Shown here piece after piece: positions 1 to 5,140 of a stretch of 5,140 nucleotides of DNA. Each line of letters starts with the position of its first letter. The stretch's first letter is position 1. The stretch comes from Deltaproteobacteria bacterium (GTDB lineage: Bacteria > Bdellovibrionota_B > Oligoflexia > Oligoflexales > Bog-1112), in the NCBI GenBank assembly GCA_003136475.1, contig PLEQ01000202.1, positions 507-5,646 on the forward strand. The letters run 5' to 3'. Both the position numbers and the translations under genes were made by a program. The notes beneath the pieces were generated by a model, which made no database searches, had not been told where the DNA came from, and saw nothing but the letters and a program-made list of their open reading frames with translations.

Positions 1-1033
1 CATAATCTTCAAATTGATCCCCTTTTTTGTGCTCGAAAATACCGGTAATTATGAAATCAAGAGTTGCAACTTTTTGCGGACTCATTTCCAACGCCTTGAG
101 CATTGCGGATAGAAATTTTGGCCGATCATTCAGATCTAAATAAATCAAGCTTATATGCATCTGAGCCATCGCTGCCAGGCTGGATGGTACAGTGGGCATC
201 TCGACTAGTTTGCTAAAAACCTCAATAGCTTTTTTATCTTTGTGCAGAAAATAAAACAGAGCGACGCCATAATTGAGGTCTATTTCAGGATACTTAGAAA
301 TCGTATTGTTTTTTAAGCACTCTTCAAGCATTGCCATCGCCTCTTTCGAGCGATTCAAAATGAGGTATTGCATAGCCAGTTCTTGCTTAATCAGAGGATG
401 CTGAAATTTTTTGTTTAACTCTTCTAATCGTTTAAGGGAGTCCTCTGGAGCCAAGGTTTTTACTTCAGTTATGAGCAGAGGAGTCATAATATCCAAACTT
501 TCAGGATTTTTTCCCACAGCGGCTTCGAGCTGCTGAACAGCTTGCCAAGGGCTGAGTGGTTCGAGTTGAGATTTGACTATCCGAAATAATACTCGCCACG
601 AGTCCTTCGGGGCTTTTTGCAGGGTTGTCCAAGCTTTCTCTGTGAAGCCAAGCGTTTGATAGGCATCACTAAGGGCAAGGTAACCAAACTCACTCGTATT
701 ATCCAAATCCAAAGCTTGTTGAGCGAGTTGGATAGCATTCTCTGCGTAGGTATTCTGCATTGGCTCTGCAATATAACGCCGGAGGTAAAGATGAGACATC
801 AAATAATGTGCGTAGGCGGAATGGGGATGAATCTGCAGCTCAGCAATAACTTCCCGCTCAGTCTCGGGGAGAAAGTCTTCATATTGCGTAAGAACTTTTA
901 CTTCAAGCTTTTCTAGAGATTCAGCCAGTGCGATACTCGTATCTAATGTCAGGCAGCCAAGAAAGACCAGATAGATTAGTCTCCAAAAACTTGATCTACG
1001 TATTGGCAATTTTCTAGAAAATATAAAAATCAT
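1..1033 (-). CDS. Exported TPR-like helical-repeat protein, partial (C-terminus beyond left edge)
   Basis: The frame is open from ATG at 1033 to base 1, giving 344 residues with no stop, so the C-terminus is missing. A basic N-terminus (RK at 7-8, RR at 12-13, R18) precedes a hydrophobic stretch at about 19-30. A signal peptidase I-type ALA|ES site follows at 35-39, so the protein should be exported to the periplasm or envelope. The mature part is helical with TPR-like units: about 74-111 (ending ALDLD), 115-145 (GYLALSDAYQTLG, then EKAWTTL), 214-243 (LAMQYLILN, then EAMAMLEECL), 252-280 and 287-319 (ending ALEMSP). TPRs are protein-binding scaffolds and no catalytic motif is visible, so the function is unknown. 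I chose ATG 1033 over in-frame ATG 1051 because only 1033 has a well-placed AGAGG. Cys27 in FLGC is a poor lipobox, so a lipoprotein is possible but less likely. The gene is divergent from the S41 protease gene. Confidence 0.85.
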   Translation of the reverse strand, partial: MIFIFSRKLPIRRSSFWRLIYLVFLGCLTLDTSIALAESLEKLEVKVLTQYEDFLPETEREVIAELQIHPHSAYAHYLMSHLYLRRYIAEPMQNTYAENAIQLAQQALDLDNTSEFGYLALSDAYQTLGFTEKAWTTLQKAPKDSWRVLFRIVKSQLEPLSPWQAVQQLEAAVGKNPESLDIMTPLLITEVKTLAPEDSLKRLEELNKKFQHPLIKQELAMQYLILNRSKEAMAMLEECLKNNTISKYPEIDLNYGVALFYFLHKDKKAIEVFSKLVEMPTVPSSLAAMAQMHISLIYLDLNDRPKFLSAMLKALEMSPQKVATLDFIITGIFEHKKGDQFEDY

Positions 1034-1038
1034 CAAAG

Positions 1039-1043
1039 CCTCT
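1039..1043 (-). promoter_or_regulatory. Ribosome binding site deciding the start of the minus-strand TPR gene
   Basis: Read on the minus strand, AGAGG lies five bases (CTTTG) upstream of ATG 1033. The other in-frame ATG, at 1051, is preceded by TTTCCGATA and has no purine-rich element at a normal distance. The downstream start is therefore preferred. It also leaves a more conventional signal peptide, shorter by six residues. Confidence 0.6.
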
Positions 1044-1051
1044 TTTCTCAT

Positions 1052-1156
1052 TATCGGAAAAGATCTTTTAGACTTTATAAATCAATCTTGGAAACGGCTA
1101 CTTTCCTAGGACTTTTATTCTAAAGTTCCTAACGTTTTAGATCTTTCGCCCCGATA
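1052..1156. repeat. Imperfect inverted repeat spanning the divergent intergenic region
   Basis: The left arm begins TATCGG at 1052-1057 and continues with AAAGATCT at 1059-1066. On the opposite strand the right arm begins TATCGG (complement of 1151-1156) and continues with AAAGATCT (complement of 1139-1146). The same two words thus occur in the same order at both ends, facing inward, with the gap between them one base on the left and four on the right. The centre is near 1103-1104, next to the TCCTAGGA palindrome. The near-symmetry about a divergent promoter region suits paired binding sites for one regulator. The arms are short and AT-rich, so chance is possible. Confidence 0.4.
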
Positions 1157-1172
1157 GGAGGCGAGAGGTGAT
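1156..1172 (+). promoter_or_regulatory. Tandem Shine-Dalgarno sequences ahead of the S41 protease gene
   Basis: A full AGGAGG at 1156-1161 lies 11 bases before ATG 1173. A second match, GAGGTGAT at 1165-1172, abuts the start codon, so its GAGG core is only four bases away. Both are complementary to the usual 3' end of 16S rRNA. An in-frame TAG at 1155-1157 excludes any longer protein, which makes ATG 1173 the upstream limit of the gene. Strong initiation is likely. Confidence 0.7.
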
Positions 1173-3650
1173 ATGAAAATTTCTCCAGTTAACCTGTTGT
1201 TCCGAGTGTTGATCATTACATCTGTAATAATTGCAGGTGTTCATTTTTTTAGCGCCCGGAAAGTCTCGCAGGAGTCTTCTGTTGTAGTCAGTGAGGACCC
1301 GAGGCCACAATTTGTTTCCAAAGACTACGAACAAATATTGAGTAGTGCAAGTGATGAGGATTTAGTTTTAATCGAAATGATACTCTCTCTGATTCAAAAT
1401 TATTACGTCGATGCTAAGAATTTCCAATTTGATCAGCTTCTTAAGACAGCTCTAGATAATTTGCAAGATCAAGGGGAACTAAGGTTTGATCTCTCTCGAG
1501 ATGCTATTCAGTTAAAAGCAGGATCTCTACAGAGAGAGATTCCAAGGCAATGGGAGAGTGAAGAGCTCGGGAAAGTAGCCGCACTGTTTCAGGTGGCAAG
1601 ATTTCTTAAGGATAGTGGCAGGTTTCCAGATCAGCAAGCCGCTCTGATGGCAACACTGAATGTGATCGTGGCATCGCTCGATCCTTACAGCAAACTTCTT
1701 TCTGAAGATGACTATCGAGAATTACAGGAAGGGACAGAAGGTGAATTTGGTGGTTTGGGAATCATGGTCGGTGTTCGTAATAACCTGCTCACCGTAATTC
1801 ATGCCTTGCCTCATTCGCCTGCATCACGCGCCGGAATTCTACCCCTTGATCATATTCTTGCAGTCAATGGGTTGACGACTTTTGGCTCATCTTTGGAAGA
1901 ACTCATTAAGATCATGCGCGGTCTGCCGGGCACAACCGTGACACTTTCTCTTCTCCGTGATGGGGGGGTCTCACCGATGGACATCACCCTCAGTCGCGAG
2001 ATTATTCAAGTCGATCCCGTACTCATTCATCATTTAAAGACTGCAGCTGGTAATGCGGCCTTACTGCTCCGCCTCGAAAGTTTTTCATTGAAAAGTTATA
2101 GTCGTCTGCGGGCAGAAATTGAGAAAGCTCGATCCGGTACCGGCACACATTCCATCGATGGGATCATTATTGATCTTCGATCGAATCCTGGTGGGCTCCT
2201 TGATCAGGCTGTTAAAATTTCTAAAATCCTTCTTTCGGAAGGGGCAATCGTCACGGTCAAAGGTCGTGAAACCGAAACAGAGTATGCCGACCACGAAAAT
2301 GTTGAGCTCAGGTGCCCAGTCGTCGTGTTGATCAACGAAGATTCGGCATCGGCAAGTGAGATTCTTGCAGGCGCTCTTAAGGACCATGAGCGAGCTATTG
2401 TGATAGGACAACCGAGTTTTGGCAAAGGTACCGTGCAGACGGTCTTTGAATTGCCTGCCGGTCGAGCACTAAAGCTGACGATAGCGCGTTATCTGACACC
2501 ATCCGGTTCTTCTATTCAAGGTGTTGGCGTCATCCCGGATATATGGCTTCATCCGGTTTACAAACTTAATAAAAATGAAAATTTGTTAGGTAATTATCGT
2601 TACCGCGAAGAGGACTTGTTTATCGGATTCAAAAACTCTCGCGGTAATTTTGACTTAAAATCACTCCTTATTAATGGTTACTACTTGCGTGACTCAGCGC
2701 GTGAGGTAGATGTTACGGGTGCCAAGGAAGTTGAAGTTGCGTTAGATCTATTCGATGAATTTAAGAAGACAATGCTTAATCCGCAGAGCTTATCGTTTGT
2801 CCCCTCGTCCATGGTTTTAAGAAAATTAAAGACGAATATTGAATCGAAGCTAAAACCTTGGGATGGGCAAGTTACCAGCTTTCTAAATACCAAACATGTC
2901 AATTGGCAAGTCGATAATTCAGCAGATAAGCCGGTACTTCACCTAAGCGAATTTTCGGCCGAGCCGCAAGCGTTAGCGCCAGGTCAAATGGCTAGACTGC
3001 GTTTCAAGGTTCGGAATGAAGGTCGGAGTGGCCTGTCTCGAATTTCAGTATTTGTGCGGTCACACCGTGAAATGGACACAGTTGAAAAATTGATTGGGTA
3101 TATTGCCCCACACAGTGAGCTTTCAGATCGGATAGAGCTTGAAATTCCGACCTTATGGGCACCTGGGAAAACAGAGTTCCAAATTGGTATTGCTGTCAAT
3201 GGCTTTGAAATTCCGAAAACAGTTCGTAGTTTCACTTTAGAGATTAATCCACGCGAAGAACCTGTGCTGAAATTGACGAGTTCTTTGGTGGGTTCGGAAA
3301 ATTCGAGCCAGGGGCTGCTGAAAGCCGGAGAGAATGTGAAATTGCAAATTAAAATTATGAACGATAGTGATGTCAATATTCATATTGATCAGCTTAAAGT
3401 GGAGAACCTATCGGGCCGTCAGATAAGCGTTAAAAGCGACATTAAGGTACCCTTCCAGGAAATTGCAGCACACAGCAAATTGAATTTGACCATAGAAATT
3501 GCCGGATCTAAGGCAATCTATTCGGATCGTTTAGGATTGGGCTTGTCACTCGAAAGTCATGATTTGCGAAATCCTTTTTCTAAACTTATCTATTTGAATG
3601 CTGTTCCAACCATCGTGAATAAAACGAGGTTTTCGGTAAATGAGAAGTAA
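1173..3650 (+). CDS. S41-family C-terminal processing (PDZ) serine protease with beta-sandwich extension
   Basis: This is a complete 825-residue peptidase of the CtpA/Prc type, which cleaves proteins near their C-termini in the periplasm. A hydrophobic segment at about 8-26 is a signal peptide or membrane anchor. An N-terminal helical region (about 45-190) contains SLDPYSKLL. A PDZ domain (about 192-285) starts at EFGGLGIMVG. The S41 core (about 290-460) carries DLRSNPGG (334-341), DSASASE (390-396), FGKGTVQ (416-422) and LTPSGSSIQGVGVIPD (441-456). Spacing matches E. coli Prc, giving catalytic Ser393, Lys418 (25 residues on) and Gln422. An active enzyme is expected. Beyond a linker with a YRYREEDL motif lie two beta-rich, CARDB-like segments (about 586-692 and 696-816). 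Typical CtpA proteins of roughly 400-500 residues lack these. The layout recalls the myxobacterial MXAN_5808-type serine peptidases, from memory. The gene overlaps the next by 11 bases, implying an operon. The substrate is unknown. Confidence 0.93.
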   Translation: MKISPVNLLFRVLIITSVIIAGVHFFSARKVSQESSVVVSEDPRPQFVSKDYEQILSSASDEDLVLIEMILSLIQNYYVDAKNFQFDQLLKTALDNLQDQGELRFDLSRDAIQLKAGSLQREIPRQWESEELGKVAALFQVARFLKDSGRFPDQQAALMATLNVIVASLDPYSKLLSEDDYRELQEGTEGEFGGLGIMVGVRNNLLTVIHALPHSPASRAGILPLDHILAVNGLTTFGSSLEELIKIMRGLPGTTVTLSLLRDGGVSPMDITLSREIIQVDPVLIHHLKTAAGNAALLLRLESFSLKSYSRLRAEIEKARSGTGTHSIDGIIIDLRSNPGGLLDQAVKISKILLSEGAIVTVKGRETETEYADHENVELRCPVVVLINEDSASASEILAGALKDHERAIVIGQPSFGKGTVQTVFELPAGRALKLTIARYLTPSGSSIQGVGVIPDIWLHPVYKLNKNENLLGNYRYREEDLFIGFKNSRGNFDLKSLLINGYYLRDSAREVDVTGAKEVEVALDLFDEFKKTMLNPQSLSFVPSSMVLRKLKTNIESKLKPWDGQVTSFLNTKHVNWQVDNSADKPVLHLSEFSAEPQALAPGQMARLRFKVRNEGRSGLSRISVFVRSHREMDTVEKLIGYIAPHSELSDRIELEIPTLWAPGKTEFQIGIAVNGFEIPKTVRSFTLEINPREEPVLKLTSSLVGSENSSQGLLKAGENVKLQIKIMNDSDVNIHIDQLKVENLSGRQISVKSDIKVPFQEIAAHSKLNLTIEIAGSKAIYSDRLGLGLSLESHDLRNPFSKLIYLNAVPTIVNKTRFSVNEK

Positions 3651-5140
3651 AGACACACATATTGTTCGAAATGGCAAAATAGCAATTGTCGCAGGCTCTT
3701 TTGAGTTTCCTCGTGTTTTGCATTCTTTTGATTTTTTAAAAAAGAGCTTCGAAGTTAGTGTGTTTATTTTCGAAAAAGAAAACTCTTTAAAAGAAATCTG
3801 CCAGGCTTTTGATGTTCGCCTTTATCGAGATGTTGAAAATCCGCCGGGGTTTATGCGAGGATTAGAAAATGATCTGGCTGAATTTGACCTAATTATTTGT
3901 CTTGAAAGTTCGCGTTTGTATTCTTTTCAAGTCTTGCAGGCAGCAAAAATGTACGGATCAAAATTGGTCGTATATTCTAGCGAAACCGATCCCTTCCAAT
4001 ATATTAAATTTGACAATATTAGATCGATGCAGAAAGAGATAATCAGTTATGCCTCACTCTTTTTGGGACCCAGCAAACGGTGTTTAAATCATTTGTCTTT
4101 TTATGAAGATGTTAAAAATCGTTTCCTTATTTTACCTCAAATCATTGATAAGAAGCGATTTAATTTCACGCCCAATAATAGCCCTGCGAAATTTCGCGAT
4201 CTTCTGGGGTGGAGTGCTGAAGACTTTGTGGTGTTGTACTATGGTGATTTAAACATGGAGGAAAGGCCTGAGAATATCATCGAAGCGCTTAAGCTGATGC
4301 GTTTGACACATGCAACTCCAGCTCAAGAGGTCAAGGTTCTTTTTGTTGGGAGCGGTGATTTTGAAAAAAAATTGAAATACCTCGCGTATGATTCTGGCTT
4401 AGGCGGGTCGATTTATTTTATGCATCAAGGATTTGAGGATCTGCTGGAGGATATCTATAGAGCCTCAAATGTACTGGTAGCTGTTCGCAGTGTCTCTACG
4501 ACCAAGGTTTTCAAATTTCCTTTTTGGGTTCAGGAGGCTATGGCATGTGGCGTCGTCCCTATTGTGTCTGCGGGATCGGTGCTCGAGGAGTTGGCTGGAG
4601 ACGCGTGTTTACCCATAGAGAATGGCAGCGCAAGTGCCCTTGCTTTGGCTCTAAGTAGTCTGATTTTGGAGGCCCAAAAATTTGCTTCGCTAAGAGCAAG
4701 ATGTTTGGAAGATGTCTCGCGTATGCAGCTTGATTTTTTTTGCGAAGTAGAGAAGAAGATATCTGAAATTAAAAAAATTTTCCTAGGGCACCGCTTGACT
4801 GGTACAATGGTGGATGATTTTATCCGCTATTTAGATGACCTGGACGCCCCTAAAAAAATTGTAGAGATCGATAGATGTCTAGCTGAGGATAATGTGAATC
4901 GGGACGCTAGAGGCCAGTTGCTTTGCTTAAGAGGGGAGGTTTATTTTCAGATGGGGGATGTCGAGCGCTCTATCAGCTCCTACGAAAGTGCCATAGCCAA
5001 TGATCGAAAGGACCCGCAGCCCTTGGTAGGTTTAGGTTATATAGCATGGAACAGTCAGTCGGATGACGAAGCCGAAACTTTTTTTAAGAAGGCGCTTTTT
5101 TTGGATCCTAGCTGCCAGCAGAGTGCTCTCGGTCTGGGCT
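3640..5140 (+). CDS. GT4-like glycosyltransferase with C-terminal TPRs, partial (runs off right edge)
   Basis: The frame is open from ATG 3640 to the window end, giving 500 residues with no stop. There is no signal peptide, so it should be cytoplasmic and move sugar from a nucleotide donor. The fold is GT-B. The N-terminal Rossmann half starts at GKIAIVAGSFEF (12-23) and ends near LPQIIDKKRF (164-173), a GT4-type hinge motif. The donor half runs from FVVLYYGDLN (196-205) through VLFVGSGD to QEAMACGVVPIVSAGSVLEELAG (298-320). Glu299 is the second Glu of the EX7E motif, but the first position is Phe291. A linker follows, then two TPRs at about 426-459 and 460-493, perhaps continuing beyond the edge. 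TPRs may dock a protein acceptor or partner. Start: weak GAGG at 3626-3629, ten bases upstream, consistent with coupling to the protease gene. Donor and acceptor cannot be named. Confidence 0.88.
   Translation, partial: MRSKDTHIVRNGKIAIVAGSFEFPRVLHSFDFLKKSFEVSVFIFEKENSLKEICQAFDVRLYRDVENPPGFMRGLENDLAEFDLIICLESSRLYSFQVLQAAKMYGSKLVVYSSETDPFQYIKFDNIRSMQKEIISYASLFLGPSKRCLNHLSFYEDVKNRFLILPQIIDKKRFNFTPNNSPAKFRDLLGWSAEDFVVLYYGDLNMEERPENIIEALKLMRLTHATPAQEVKVLFVGSGDFEKKLKYLAYDSGLGGSIYFMHQGFEDLLEDIYRASNVLVAVRSVSTTKVFKFPFWVQEAMACGVVPIVSAGSVLEELAGDACLPIENGSASALALALSSLILEAQKFASLRARCLEDVSRMQLDFFCEVEKKISEIKKIFLGHRLTGTMVDDFIRYLDDLDAPKKIVEIDRCLAEDNVNRDARGQLLCLRGEVYFQMGDVERSISSYESAIANDRKDPQPLVGLGYIAWNSQSDDEAETFFKKALFLDPSCQQSALGLG

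Larger units (their letters stand above)
1034..1172. promoter_or_regulatory. Divergent intergenic region between the TPR and S41 protease genes
   Basis: This 139-base AT-rich spacer must hold the 5' signals of both divergent genes. Partial promoter matches are visible but none is convincing. On the plus strand TATAAA at 1076-1081 resembles a -10 box, but it has no good -35 at 16-18 bases. On the minus strand TAGAAT (complement of 1117-1122) matches the -10 consensus at five of six bases, again with a poor -35. Short palindromes are AAAAGATCTTTT (1058-1069), TCCTAGGA (1104-1111) and TCTAAA/TTTAGA (1119-1124 and 1136-1141). They could be operator half-sites or small hairpins. Regulation, or a non-sigma70 promoter, cannot be decided by eye. 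Confidence 0.5.

Noticed and set aside
577..771. A 64-residue minus-strand open frame
   Set aside because: It is an out-of-frame shadow inside the TPR gene on the same strand, with no recognisable content.
617..916. A 99-residue plus-strand open frame
   Set aside because: It lies antisense inside the minus-strand TPR gene. It has no family resemblance, and the minus frame has the coherent signal peptide and repeat pattern.
945..959. Lipobox (FLGC, Cys27) in the TPR protein
   Set aside because: Phe at -3 and Leu at -2 are poor matches to the lipobox, the hydrophobic stretch continues past the Cys, and a better ALA|ES site follows.
1034..1051. Upstream ATG at 1051 as start of the TPR gene
   Set aside because: It is in frame but lacks a ribosome site at a normal distance, whereas ATG 1033 has AGAGG five bases upstream. 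It remains possible.
1137..1334. A 65-residue minus-strand open frame across the protease start
   Set aside because: It overlaps the protease ribosome sites and signal sequence on the opposite strand and shows no protein-like features.
2085..2425. Several open frames of 70-108 residues on both strands
   Set aside because: All lie within the S41 catalytic domain coding sequence, whose motifs are intact in its own frame.
2681..3376. Minus-strand open frames of 73 and 130 residues
   Set aside because: They are antisense to the C-terminal part of the protease gene, with composition expected of an antisense shadow.
4734..4741. Run of eight T as a possible terminator
   Set aside because: It lies inside the open glycosyltransferase frame (DFFC codons) with no clear GC-rich stem before it. 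A similar run of eight A at 4364-4371 is also plain coding sequence.
1173..5140. Exosortase or rhombosortase-type sorting system
   Set aside because: No sorting-signal protein, transmembrane sortase or C-terminal tripartite tail is visible. A protease and a glycosyltransferase alone do not support it.

Overview
The window holds three protein-coding genes in a compact, divergent arrangement. It suggests a Gram-negative bacterium with moderate GC, mid-40s percent by eye. The central protease resembles the long S41 peptidases of myxobacteria and Bdellovibrio-type predators (the group once called Deltaproteobacteria), so I lean weakly to Bdellovibrionota, Oligoflexia or a relative. There is no rRNA, tRNA or other lineage marker to confirm this.

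Layout. Positions 1-1033, minus strand: an exported helical-repeat (TPR-like) protein with a signal peptide, cut off at its C-terminus by the left edge. Positions 1034-1172: a 139-base divergent intergenic region with short palindromes, a wide inverted repeat and the ribosome binding site of the protease gene. Positions 1173-3650, plus strand: a complete 825-residue membrane-anchored or secreted S41 (C-terminal processing) protease. It has PDZ and catalytic domains with an intact Ser393/Lys418/Gln422 set, plus a C-terminal extension of over 350 residues ending in two predicted beta-sandwich domains. Positions 3640-5140, plus strand: a GT-B (GT4-like) glycosyltransferase fused to C-terminal TPRs, overlapping the protease gene by 11 bases and running off the right edge. 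No stretch over 300 bases lacks a gene.

How the genes may work together. The protease and glycosyltransferase are almost certainly co-transcribed and probably translationally coupled. The TPR protein is read divergently from the shared intergenic region. The protease and TPR protein should act in the periplasm or envelope, and the glycosyltransferase in the cytoplasm. An envelope or surface-polysaccharide role is plausible but is inference from position. No mobile element, CRISPR array, RNA gene or convincing terminator was seen. I do not see a clearly new system; the most distinctive points are the protease's C-terminal architecture, its coupling to a glycosyltransferase-TPR fusion, and the symmetric intergenic repeats.
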